The notes under the pieces were generated by a model, which saw nothing but the letters and a program-made list of their open reading frames with translations, ran no database searches and was not told the DNA's origin. The position numbers and the translations under genes are program-made. Shown here one piece after another: positions 36,343 to 46,549 of a stretch of DNA of 64,000 nucleotides. Location: NCBI GenBank assembly GCA_003254925.1, contig QANZ01009716.1, positions 1 to 64,000 of the forward strand, read 5' to 3'. Position 1 is the first letter of the stretch. The number at the start of each line of letters is the position of its first letter. Origin of the DNA: Chamaecrista fasciculata. Taxonomy: Eukaryota; Streptophyta; Magnoliopsida; Fabales; Fabaceae.

Positions 36343-37365
36343 ACGAGATACACTACAACAAAACTTAAGAATTTCTACCACCATTCACTACCAATTATCT
36401 ACTGATGTCTTTTTTTTTTTTTTTCCAGAGACAGGATATCATGATTTACTAATCTTATAGCTTTATTATCAAATACATTTAACATTTGTTATGATAAATT
36501 TTTTAATAATTTAATCCAAATAACTCTCATAATTAACAATTTTCGAAAAGTTTTTTTAAACTTTTTCTTTTATTTCTATCCTTATATAATTTATCAATTT
36601 TCATATTCTTCTATTTACTAACCACAATCATTATATATCTATTTAAATAATTCCACACCTTAAATTATCTTTTTATCAACTATTACCCAAACAACATTTT
36701 AACTAATAATATATTTTTTTATAATCTAATTATAATTTATTCAAACAGAACCTTCGCATGAGCAAGTTTATTTGTTATTCAAGTATCATTATCTCGTTCC
36801 CTCTCTAATTCGTTTTTACTTAAGTTGCATCAATACTTTATTAAATGATTTCATTCCACTCAAATTCAGTACGGTTGATTTCTACATTAAACAATTTATT
36901 ACATAATAAATATTAAAGTAATTAAATAATTTTTATTTTTATCTCATTATCAGTAAAGTATTAAAATTATTAAATATTTTCTTTTCAATTTCAAAAATTA
37001 GTTAATAATAGTTAAATTTCAGCAATAGGCAGATTATTGACATAATATTACACTAAAAGGTAAGTAGTAGATTAACAATATGTAATCCTATAATAACAAA
37101 TATATAATAAAAATCAAAATCAAAATATTAAAAACAAGGGTAAATTGATAATTTGGTCCCTAAAAGATCACTGAGCTAACAACTCAATATTTGAAATATT
37201 AAAATGATATACTAAAATTAGTCATTTTTATAAACTAAATAATACACTGTTTTAATATTTTAAGGACTATAAAGTATATTATTTTGATCTTTTAGAGAGA
37301 CTAAATGTATTTTAATCTTTTAATGATCGCATTGTTAGCTCGTTAATTTTTTAATTGTAATTACA

Positions 37366-37760
37366 CTTTGGTATCCTGTAATTTGATCCTATTTCACTTT
37401 CGTACTCTGTGGTTTGAAACCTGACACTTTGGTACCCTGTGGCATTCCCCATTAACACTTTGGTACCATTTGGGGTTATTTTATAATTTTAACCATAGCA
37501 AATTTTGCAAAAATTATATATTGACCCCAAATTTTTTTGAAGTTTTCATTTTAGTCCCTAGATAATATATATCTAGGGACTTATTTGTAATTTTTTTAAA
37601 AAATTTTGGAGTTAATATATAATTTTTGCAAGATTTGTTATGGTTAAAATTACGAAATAACTCCAAATTAAAGGGTAATAAAGTGTTAATGGAGAATACC
37701 ATAGGGTACTAAAGTGAAATAGAGTCAAACTACAGGGTACCAAAGTGTAATTTATCTATT
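37366..37760. mobile_element. Foldback element of the 'ggtaccctgtgg' family
   Basis: Arms with 'cactttggtaccctgtgg' (37425-37442) and the inverse phrase near 37733-37748 enclose the same interior as at 11755-12125, including 'taattttaaccata' and 'atatctagggac'. There is no ORF. Its right portion is included in the palindrome. Confidence 0.65.
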
Positions 37761-38919
37761 TTTTGAAGACTAAATTATTAATATGTTCTAGAATCAAATG
37801 AAGATGTGAATTGAAAATTAAATAATCAGATTAAGTGATTAAATTAAATAATAAAATATTAATAAAATAAAATCAAACAATTAAATTAAATTAACCAAAA
37901 GTTCAAAACTCATCAAATTCTCTCTCCTGTCCAATCTGCTTTTCATTTCATTTACTACACTGTTTCTCACTTCGTACAAAGAGCCCAAATAGACAAATTT
38001 GGCTTTAATTTTAGTTTCTCTCAATATTGAGTATCCAAAAACTTTTACATTCTGCCACTATTTGCCTTGAAAAAAGTTTACATCCCGCCATCAAAGTTTT
38101 GTATTTTTGTATTTGCCGCCACTTTTACTTTCCCTCCCATACCTTTTTATACCAAACACTTTCAATCTTTACCTACTTTACATTCCCTCAACTACTTTTC
38201 CTTTCCCTCACAAGGGAAAAATTGTGAGGGAAAGGAAAAGTAGTTGAGGGAATGTAAAGTAGGTAAAGATTGAAAGTGTTTGGTATAAAAAGGTATGGGA
38301 GGGAAAGTAAAAGTGGCGGCAAATACAAAAATACAAAACTTTGATGGCGGGATGTAAACTTTTTTCAAGGCAAATAGTGGCAGAATGTAAAAGTTTTTGG
38401 ATACTCAATATTGAGAGAAACTAAAATTAAAGCCAAATTTGTCTATTTGGGCTCTTTGTACGAAGTGAGAAACAGTGTAGTAAATGAAATGAAAAGCAGA
38501 TTGGACAGGAGAGAGAATTTGATGAGTTTTGAACTTTTGGTTAATTTAATTTAATTGTTTGATTTTATTTTATTAATATTTTATTATTTAATTTAATCAC
38601 TTAATCTGATTATTTAATTTTCAATTCACATCTTCATTTGATTCTAGAACATATTAATAATTTAGTCTTCAAAAAATAGATAAATTACACTTTGGTACCC
38701 TGTAGTTTGACTCTATTTCACTTTAGTACCCTATGGTATTCTCCATTAACACTTTATTACCCTTTAATTTGGAGTTATTTCGTAATTTTAACCATAACAA
38801 ATCTTGCAAAAATTATATATTAACTCCAAAATTTTTTAAAAAAATTACAAATAAGTCCCTAGATATATATTATCTAGGGACTAAAATGAAAACTTCAAAA
38901 AAATTTGGGGTCAATATAT
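37516..38919. repeat. Near-perfect 1.4-kb palindrome ending at an N
   Basis: The left arm 37516-38213 and right arm 38222-38919 (698 bp each) are inverted copies. I found no difference in the sections compared. The 8-bp spacer is GGGAAAAA (38214-38221). The symmetry fails immediately beyond the N at 38920. See findings for the assembly-artefact reading. Confidence 0.95.
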
Positions 38920-39483
38920 NATGTCTGACAATGCAATAAATTTTGCAGTTTTTTTTTTCTTTTCTATGCACTCATTGTGATGTGACAATTTTTATTTTTG
39001 ATATATTTGACAATTTCAATTGCTACTGATAGGTAGGTAGAAATGTGTAGTAGGAAACAATTACCTAGTAGCAATCTCAGACAAAATATGAATTGCCACA
39101 ATCAAAATATCTACTCAAGCAAATAGTAGCAATCTACTATATCTTCTGTAAAAATATTGAATGATATTTGTAGTGATACGAACAGTTAGCAGTCCCGTTG
39201 AGGTAATAGTTTCCTAACTAGGTGTTTATCTGCAAACAAACTGAATCTCAGTTTATTTTTCTTTAAACTGATGTATAAAAGATGCAGTTTCGACGATTCA
39301 TTGCTTGTTTCATCGTGCCACAAAAAATTAAAGTAATGATGATTTGAGAGTTGCCTGATTGATGGAGTGATGAGTAAATGGTCACTTTGCTTTTCCAATC
39401 TATTCTTTTCAAATTTATCAAAATTCATATATAAGAAATGTTAGGATGTTAAATGAATAAACATAGTTTACGGTCACCCTAAG

Positions 39484-39919
39484 GGTGTATTTGGATAAAG
39501 AGGTTAATTTAAAGGAGGATAAAGGAAGGAAAAGGTAATAAAAGAGAGGTAAATAATTTTTGTTATAAATGAGGTTTTTTTGTAAATTGTGTTTGGAAAA
39601 ATGAGAGATAAAAGAGGAATTATGATGCGAAATTATTTTAGAGGGTATGTAATGATTGTGGTGTGTTGAAATAATTGTATTGGTATTTTAAAGTTGTATA
39701 GGGGTAAAAATGTTAAAAATAAAGAAGGATAAAGAAGTGATTATTTTTTTTTTGGTTTTGGTGTTAAAAAAGTGGTATGAGTAATGATTGCCTTGAAATT
39801 TGTGCTAAAAGAGGAAGTTAATAAAGGAGATTTTTAGAGTGGTAAGATAAAGGAAGATGGAGGTGTGAATGTGGGACCAAAATGTAATTTTTGAGTAGTG
39901 AATTGTAAAATTTTGGGGA
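39484..39919. repeat. Tourist/Harbinger-like fragment
   Basis: The left part begins TAAGGGTGTATTTGGATAAAG, typical of PIF/Harbinger MITE ends. It shares 'gggtatgtaatgattgtgg' with 22396-22414. The right terminus was not found because the LTR/SINE composite begins at 39925. Confidence 0.35.
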
Positions 39920-39924
39920 CTAAA

Positions 39925-40805
39925 TGATACGAGTCTCACATCGGGTAGTTAGCTGAAGGTAAAGCACTATATAAGACCTTGGGCTCTCTAACTTCAACAG
40001 CTAGCTTTTGAGGTGTGGTTCTCCCAAGGGCTTATACTCGTATCAATTGGTGCTTTCATTGAGAGCCGACTGACACGGAGAGGGCGACCTATAGGCTGGA
40101 TTAAAGTACGTACGATGCGTCGTGCCGAATACTGGAAGTTGAATGGAGCCGCCAAAAGTGGAAAGGGCTATCAATGGACCAGTGTCGATAGAGTGGGCAG
40201 CCATGGATGTCGGCTTTCGAAGGGGTATGTAATGATACGAGTCCTACATCGGGTAGTTAGCTGAAGGTAAAGCACTATATAAGACCTTGGGCTCTCCAAC
40301 TTCAACAGCTAGCTTTTGAGGTGTGGTTCTTCCAAGGGCTTATACTCGTATCAATTGGTACTCAAGTGGTACAAGGAGTGGATGTTTGGGGTTGATAAGG
40401 GGGAGGTCCCCTCTTCGATTCCCAGCACCCACACACTTGGGGGATCCCCAAATGGGAGGATGTAGACCCGCCGGAGGATAGACCCGCCGGGGGAAAAGGG
40501 CCCCGTCGTGGTGGTGAGGCCTCGTCGTGGTAGTGAAGCCCATAACAAAAAAAAGGTTTCCCCCGGCGGGTCTACACCCTCCCATTTGGGGATCCCCCCA
40601 AGTGTGTGGGTGCTGGGAATCGAACAGGGGACCTCCCCCTTATCAACCCCAAACACTCACTCCTTGTACCACTTGAGTACCAATTGATACGAGTATAAGC
40701 ACTTGGGAGAACCACACCTCAAAAGCTAGCTGTTGAAGTTGGAGAGCCCAAGGTCTTATATAGTGCTTTACCTTCAGCTAACTACCCGATGTGGGACTCG
40801 TATCT
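39925..40805. mobile_element. TRIM-like LTR/SINE composite with 5-bp target duplication
   Basis: A 121-bp block TGATACGAGT...ACTCGTATCA occurs at 39925-40045 and 40233-40353 in direct orientation, and at 40685-40805 inverted. Each block contains ACTATATAAG (TATA-like) and has 10-bp perfect inverted ends. The first copy is followed by ATTGGTGCTTTCATTGAGAG, like the primer-site region of plant LTR elements. The 187-bp interior has no retrotransposon protein. Between copies 2 and 3 an inverted pair of tRNA-like SINE heads lies (see separate entry). CTAAA flanks the whole block (39920-39924 and 40806-40810). Confidence 0.75.
40354..40684. mobile_element. Inverted pair of tRNA-like SINE sequences
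   Basis: After 'attggt', a tRNA-like head (box A-like ACTCAAGTGGTACAAGGAG, box B-like CTTCGATTCCCAG) leads into a GC-rich body and 'cataacaaaaaaaagg' at about 40541-40556. The opposite half (40560-40684) is the inverse of the first 130 bp. The arms contain 'acttgggggatcccc' and 'gacccgccgg' motifs. The structure is a hairpin of roughly 130-bp arms around a 70-bp centre. Confidence 0.7.
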
Positions 40806-40810
40806 CTAAA

Positions 40811-41167
40811 CCAAAATGTTGATGTTGATGATGATGATGACTCGTCGAGGAATCAAGAGCCTCAAGACATGGAATTCTCAAGGGGGTTCATCTCAATCTC
40901 AAGTTTCTTTTTCTCTCTATCTGGAAATATTTTGGTTTAGTTGATTAGATTTTGAAAGAGCTGGAAAGTTCATAGTGTAAGATATAGAAGAATCCTAGAA
41001 TCATTTACAGCATTTTCTTTTCTTGTTTTTGTAATTAAGATTTGGTTTTTTTAGTCATGTCATCTCTACTTTTTGAAAAAAATTATGAAAGATATTAAAA
41101 TTGTCATCTCTACTTTTTAAGTGTTTTATTATCCTTAATTAATAATCTTTCAGATTCAGTAGCAGAA

Positions 41168-41202
<35 letters not shown>

Positions 41203-41398
41203 TTAGTTGTGACTATTTCATTGACTCCAAAAGGCAAAAGCGATGTAAATAATGCTTTAGTTTTCTTTGAGAATCTTAGCCTAACCCTTCATCTAAAGAG
41301 AATTTATGGAAGATAACATTAGAAGAAATAGTTTCAAATTTAATTATCAAAGTTATATATGTAGAGTTTTAGCCTAGGAATATATACGTACTTAAGCA
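40811..41398. other. Intergenic DNA with a possible exon fragment
   Basis: At 40819-40940 one frame reads DVDDDDDSSRNQEPQDMEFS... before a stop. It is acidic and low-complexity and could be a relic exon, but no family was recognised. The rest is AT-rich, with a TA microsatellite at about 41169-41196. Confidence 0.3.
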
Positions 41399-41610
41399 TG
41401 CATATCTAATTATTATCATAATATATAGATATGGTACTTTGGAATTATTTTGAATAATTCTTGTTTAGACGTGGACAAGAGAACTTATCCAACCTAATAG
41501 TCATTTCATTGGATAAATCAAGAGTAGTAATGTGGAAGTTAGCTTGTGAAATTTTCATTATATATACATATATACTAATAAATTTACCATATTGATCCTC
41601 ATTCTCTTTG
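41399..41610. repeat. Third copy of the dispersed duplication
   Basis: It matches 12760-12950 in order ('atgcatatctaattattatc', 'gtggacaagagaacttatcc', 'gtggaagttagcttgtgaaa'). It lies some 28 kb away in the same orientation. Confidence 0.75.
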
Positions 41611-41639
41611 TATGCATTTTATATTACTCATTACTTTCG

Positions 41640-42035
41640 TCAAATATATTGAATATGGTTTATTTCAAGTTCAAACGTGACGAGCTTAAAACTATGCATT
41701 ATTCTCAAAGAGTACCTTCGCTATCAAGTTGGGGCTGTCAGCAAACGAGGTCAAATTGGTCCTAAAAGTAGACCGATGGTTTCATGGCCAAATACACAAA
41801 GTTGATTATATCTCTCTCATTTTAAATTTGAATGCGACGAATTCAAAGCTACAAATTCATCTTAACAAGTCTTTTGAACTTGAAATGAGAGACGAGAGAA
41901 ATATGATCAAATTCAATAGTTTGAGACCAAAATGAAACTTTTTACCAATATTTAGGACCAAAATGAAACATTTTACTAACATTTAGGATCAATTTAAACA
42001 TTTTGAAACATAATGAACCAAAATGAATATTATGG
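41640..42035. mobile_element. Truncated foldback element related to 756-1297
   Basis: It shares the interior and right arm of the 756-1297 element ('tgacgagctt', 'gcgacgaattcaaagctac', 'atttaggaccaaaatgaaac'). The left terminal arm is missing. Confidence 0.65.
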
Positions 42036-43540
42036 CATTTAGTACTCTTTGACCTATTTTATATTAGTCACCATAATTATAGGTTTTAGGCCTTTAGGGT
42101 ATTGGGCCAACATATATAAATGACGCCACACTATGGGCTAACCAAATATATATTGGGCCAACATAATTTGGAGAGAGGCCTAAATTAACGCAGGCAAAAG
42201 TTGCAATACCCTTAGATGTCATGGTTTGGGCCTTCAAGAACAATAAAATTCATATTTGGTTTTATATTGGGCCATTCCTCTTCAGTTGATTGAAAGTTTG
42301 AAACTTATTTGAGTGGAATGAGTCTTGAAGATACCTATAAAAAAAAAAAGGAAAATCAAGCATCCCACAAAATTGCACACATGCAATTATTTATCTTTGT
42401 CATTGTTTACGCAAATAATTGAAGATTAAATATCTCACCTTCAAAGACCCACTAGTTTTGTAGGATAATTTAAAGCAAAGATATGAGAAAAAAAATCCTT
42501 GTTCCTAAACCTCATTATAATTCAATACACTTGGGTTTGTAATACTTTAAAATTGTAAGTGATTATGACTAAGTTTTATTTAAAGTTAGCTCTTAATTGG
42601 AATTAGGTGAAGAAAAAGAAAAAAAAGTGATAAAAGTATGTTGGAAAAGATATATTCTATTTTTCATGTCTCAAATGTACTTCTATAATAGTAATATCAA
42701 GAGCATAAATTTATTAATATTTTGAACTAATTTTTGTTAGAGATAAAAATTTCACATTGAAAAAAAAATTAAAGGATATATAATATAATGTAAGAGGATG
42801 CTATACTAAATTGTTTTAGGTATTTTGGTCAAATAACATTCTAAAGACCAAAATTCTCTTACACAAACTTGGACCTGAATCATCATAAGCTCAATATGCT
42901 ATCAGAAACTAATTTCTCTATACATTCATTTACAAACAGGATTTTGAGACTTACGGTAATGCTTACACGAAATGGAGAAGAACTGCTGTGATTATTCTGT
43001 TCCATAGCTCGCGCCTTATCTGTGAACAATATTGTTGACCCATTGAAGCTGTTGTTGCTAGGGTTTCTGTTCAGCAGTTGTAGCTCCTATTTGTCTAAGA
43101 AGAAGAAGACATAGCCATTGTGCTTGTGCAGGATGAAGATAATGCGAGCTACATTCGTGAGGATGAGATTTCAAATGTAAAAAAATTTGGTGTATATTAC
43201 GTTTTGGTGTTTATTATTTTCTTGAAATTTCAAGATTATGTTTTGGTCCCAAATATTTATTTGATGTTTTGGTATTTATTACATTTTGGTACATAGTATT
43301 CAAATTTTGTTCTTTATTACAGTTTTGGTCTCAATGTTTTTTATTTCATTTTTACTTCCCATTTTGTTATATAATTTGTGGTCTCTGAATTTCTTTTATT
43401 TACATTTTGGGCCCTAATAGTTTTTCTAATGATTTCAATTCTCTTCAGTATTTTATTTTATTCAATTTTGATCCCTAATATGTTGTGCACCCTAAACTAA
43501 ATGTCTTTAACTCTTTTGCATATTTTTTTATGTTAAAAAA
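42036..43540. other. Intergenic DNA, one weak exon-like segment
   Basis: No gene could be established. At about 43130-43178, after a 'cttgtgcag' acceptor-like site, DEDNASYIREDEISN is readable and then runs into AT-rich sequence. It may be a captured exon fragment, but nothing identifies it. Confidence 0.3.
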
Positions 43541-44245
43541 AATAATAATATTGAATCTAACATGCATTATATGACAAAGTTCTTTTACTTTTTAATAAGC
43601 ATATTTGACAAAAAATATACAAATCTCATATATTTAATAAAAAAAGTATATGAAGTCATTATTTATTTCGGTTTTAATATATTTTATGATAAGCAAAATT
43701 AATTTATAACTATAAGAATTAAGTATAAAGAAACATTAAATGTCTCACCGTGATTGAGTATTAAAAAGTAAAGTACAATGTTTAGATATTTTTCTTACTT
43801 TTTAAATTTATAATTTGTTATAATTTATAGATAATAGTCTATATTTAGTAAACTTAAGAATCGCACGTGAAATTATCTTTTGCATATCCTTTGTTACAAA
43901 AATTAATAATGAATATAACATCCATTCTATGACAAAGTTAGTTTAATTTATAATAAGCGTAGTTTTGAAAAAATTTACATATCTTATTTTTTTAATAAAA
44001 AAGAATATGAAGTGGTTATTCATTTCTGTTTTAATATTTTTATTGATAAGCAAAATAAATTTATAAATATAAGAAATATGTATAAAAAACATTAAATGTC
44101 CATATGTGATGTAGTAAAAAAAGTTAAAGTATATGTTAAGATATTTTCTTTTATTTAATTGTATAATTTGTTATAATTTATATATAATAGTTTATATTTA
44201 ATAAACTTAAGAATCACCCGTGGAATTCCACGGGGTTAAAACTAG
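43541..44245 (+). mobile_element. Helitron 3' region built of two ~360-bp direct repeats
   Basis: The sequence ends ACGGGGTTAAAACTAG|T at 44245. It is preceded by a perfect hairpin CCCGTGGAATTCCACGGG (44217-44234). A hairpin about 10 bp before CTAG, followed by T, is the Helitron 3' signature. Positions 43541-43875 and 43900-44230 are diverged direct repeats. The first ends in a decayed version of the hairpin ('gaatcgcacgtgaaatt'). The 5' terminus was not located. Confidence 0.6.
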
Positions 44246-44306
44246 TTTATTTTTATAATTAATCAAGTATTAATGAGTCTTCAACAATAATGTCTTTAAA
44301 GATATT

Positions 44307-44488
44307 TTTTTTGTTGCCTAACGTATCCCCAGCCCGATGGACCAAGGACTAATCCTCTACGAATTTGAACTCCATTTAAGGGTTTGTCGTTGACTAATTG
44401 GTTGCTACATACACAAGGCGCGAATCGAACCTACGACACTTGCTTAAACGACCTAGTGAACTAACCATTAGACTAACCAAGCTTGGTT
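44307..44488 (-). mobile_element. tRNA-derived SINE, minus orientation
   Basis: Read on the minus strand, it has a box A-like TTGGTTAGTCTAATGGTTAG and a box B GGTTCGATTCG. A body and an A-tail follow (the T-run at 44307-44312). The 17-bp direct repeats ATGTCTTTAAAGATATT at 44290-44306 and 44489-44505 are identical. Confidence 0.9.
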
Positions 44489-44841
44489 ATGTCTTTAAAG
44501 ATATTGAACCCTAATAGCGATGGGAACTAAAATATTTATTAATTTTGGTCAAAATTTCATTTTAGTCCTTAATATATATTATAAATTTTGTTTGTCTTTA
44601 ATATTCTTCTGTTGTATTTTATTCTTTAATATTTTTTAAAAGTTTTGTTTTAGTCATTAACAAGTTTCACGGTTGATCCAAAATTACATCAATTTGACAA
44701 GTATATAAAAATCTAAAATAGTTTTTTTTCGTTCGAAGAATCAAAATAATATTTTAATCACATAAGTTTGCATGATAGAACAAAACGGATTAAAAAGAAG
44801 AGATACTTTCACAGTTCACACCGGCGTTCAAGTCAATCTTA

Positions 44842-45145
44842 CTCCCTCCGATTCTATATATTTGATGTTTTGAAGAATATTTTTTTTTCAAAATATATGA
44901 TGTTTTATAAATTCAAGAGAACATTAATTATATTTTTATCATTTTATCTCTATTATATATAATAGAGTCATAAATGAATAAACATTTTCCAAGTAATTTA
45001 ATAGGGACAATTTAGTCTTTTAACTCATTTTTCTTTCATTTTTGGTGAATTAATCATTTTCTTAATCTGTGTGCATTTACCTTAAACATCAAATATATAC
45101 TTAAACATCATATATATATATATATATATATAGAACCGGAGGGAG
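44842..45145. mobile_element. Stowaway-like MITE
   Basis: The termini CTCCCTCCGATTCTATA and TAGAACCGGAGGGAG are near-perfect inverted repeats flanked by TA (44840-44841 and 45146-45147). A 304-bp AT-rich interior has no ORF. It ends about 390 bp upstream of the carboxylesterase start. Confidence 0.88.
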
Positions 45146-45405
45146 TACTATAATATAGTCCACCTGACTATCTTGTAATTAAATACAGACCATATGAAAC
45201 TGAAACCTAATTAATTTCCATTTTTCCACAAACATATACTCCATAATACAAAAAGTCAATAATAAATTAACTAGTCCACTTTAATTCCTTCAAAGTTCAA
45301 AGTCTTTTTCTACGTGTGCAGTGGTAACGGAAATTCCTTTATTTTATTTTTTTGACCAAGGTAACGGAAATTCCTTTGAAGCTTCATTTTTAAAAATCGT
45401 GCCAT

Positions 45406-45413
45406 TATATATA
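45406..45413 (+). promoter_or_regulatory. Probable TATA box of the carboxylesterase gene
   Basis: TATATATA lies 120-127 bp upstream of the ATG at 45533. That would place the transcription start near 45440 with a leader of about 90 bp. TA runs are common here, so position is the main support. An 18-bp direct repeat (GGTAACGGAAATTCCTTT at 45323-45340 and 45360-45377) lies just upstream. Confidence 0.45.
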
Positions 45414-45532
45414 GAGATCATATGTGCTTCTAATAACACACTCATTCACTTATTCATTTCTTCTCTATATACCAAAGCTTTCAGTTTTATTATAATTATT
45501 ATTATTATTATTATAAGCCTTTCATTTTCATC

Positions 45533-46549
45533 ATGGTTCAAGTACAGAAGAAGCTCGTCGACGAAGTCCCTTATTGGCTCAAAATCTACGACGACGGTTC
45601 AGTCGACCGGTCCTGGACCGGTCCGCCGGAATTGAAGTTCATGGCCGAACCGGTTCCGGCCCACGAGCACTTCGTTGACGGTGTCGCAACCCGTGATGTC
45701 ATCACCGATGAGAATTCCGGCCGCCGCGTGCGGCTGTACCTCCCGGAGCCAGTCCCGGACGACCCCGAAAAACTCCCCGTGCTCCTCCACTTCCACGGCG
45801 GCGGCTTTTGCATCAGCGAACCGGACTGGTTCATTTACTACAAAATGTATACCCGGTTCACCCAAACCGCCCGGGTCATCTGTGTCTCCCCATTCCTCCG
45901 CCGTGCCCCGGAGCACCGCCTCCCTGCCGCCATAGACGATGCATTTGCCGCCCTCCTCTGGCTCCGGGACGTTGCCACCGGCAACGTCCCGGCCCCCGAC
46001 CCGTGGTTGACCCGGCATGCAGACTTCGGGCGGGTCTTCCTAATAGGAGACAGCTCCGGCGGAAACCTCGTCCACGAGGTGGCGGCACGGGCCGGGGAGG
46101 TTGACTTGGGTCCGGTCCAGGTTGCGGGTGGGATCCCGGTCCACCCGGGTTATGTCCGGTCGAAGCGGAGCAAGTCGGAGCTAGAAAACCCGCAATCACC
46201 ATTTTTAAACCTACACATGATGGACAAGTTTTTGAGCCTGGGCCTGCCCGAGGGAAGCACGAAGGACCACCCGGTCACGTGCCCGATGGGCCCGGGAGCA
46301 CCGCCGCTCGAGGGGCTGAAGCTGCCGCCGTTTCTGTTGTGCTTGGCGGAGAAAGATTTGATCATAGATACGGAGAGAGAATATTATGAGGCCATGAAAA
46401 AGGCTAAGAAAGAAGTGGAGCTTTATGTGAATCCGGGTATGACCCATAGCTTTTACCTCAATAAAGTGGCTGTGGATTCGGATCCGGATACGGGCATCCA
46501 GACCCGGGCCTTAATTGATCGGGTCAAAGAATTTATTGACAAACACTAA
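45533..46549 (+). CDS. Carboxylesterase, HSR203J/CXE class (alpha/beta-hydrolase)
   Basis: This single exon encodes 338 residues and belongs to the plant CXE branch of the hormone-sensitive-lipase-like alpha/beta-hydrolases. It hydrolyses carboxyl esters, probably in the cytosol; there is no signal peptide. The oxyanion-hole motif HGGGF is at 88-92. The nucleophile elbow GDSSGGN is at 172-178, with Ser174. The likely acid is Asp275 in EKDLIID and the base is His305 in THSFYLN. The Asn-terminal 'WLKIYDDGSVDRSWTGPPE' and the overall layout match the tobacco HSR203J type, related to probable carboxylesterase 15-like proteins. The substrate cannot be read from the sequence. Length is normal and nothing is broken. 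The first 800 bases are strikingly GC-rich against AT-rich flanks. Confidence 0.95.
   Translation: MVQVQKKLVDEVPYWLKIYDDGSVDRSWTGPPELKFMAEPVPAHEHFVDGVATRDVITDENSGRRVRLYLPEPVPDDPEKLPVLLHFHGGGFCISEPDWFIYYKMYTRFTQTARVICVSPFLRRAPEHRLPAAIDDAFAALLWLRDVATGNVPAPDPWLTRHADFGRVFLIGDSSGGNLVHEVAARAGEVDLGPVQVAGGIPVHPGYVRSKRSKSELENPQSPFLNLHMMDKFLSLGLPEGSTKDHPVTCPMGPGAPPLEGLKLPPFLLCLAEKDLIIDTEREYYEAMKKAKKEVELYVNPGMTHSFYLNKVAVDSDPDTGIQTRALIDRVKEFIDKH

Larger units (their letters stand above)
36351..39175. mobile_element. Candidate CACTA element
   Basis: The left end CACTACAACAAAAC and right end ATATTTGTAGTG (inverse CACTACAAAT) are flanked by ATA at 36348-36350 and 39176-39178. This fits CACTA ends with a 3-bp duplication. 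Subterminal motifs such as 'gtagcaatct' and 'tactgatg' recur near the right end. No transposase was found. The interior contains a foldback element, the large palindrome and an N, so the true element may be shorter or may have been broken. It begins only 8 bp after the stop of the preceding gene. Confidence 0.5.

Noticed and set aside
38027..38408. Two frames with identical 66-residue starts on opposite strands, as if duplicated genes
   Set aside because: They are the two arms of one palindrome. The translation has no family features.
40340..40656. Open frames of 80-100 codons with Gly/Pro-rich translations
   Set aside because: They lie in the inverted SINE part of the composite element. The two strands give the same kind of translation because of the hairpin.
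45586..46447. Several long open frames antisense to the carboxylesterase
   Set aside because: They are shadows caused by the GC-rich codons of the esterase. Proline/glycine/arginine-rich translations have no domain.
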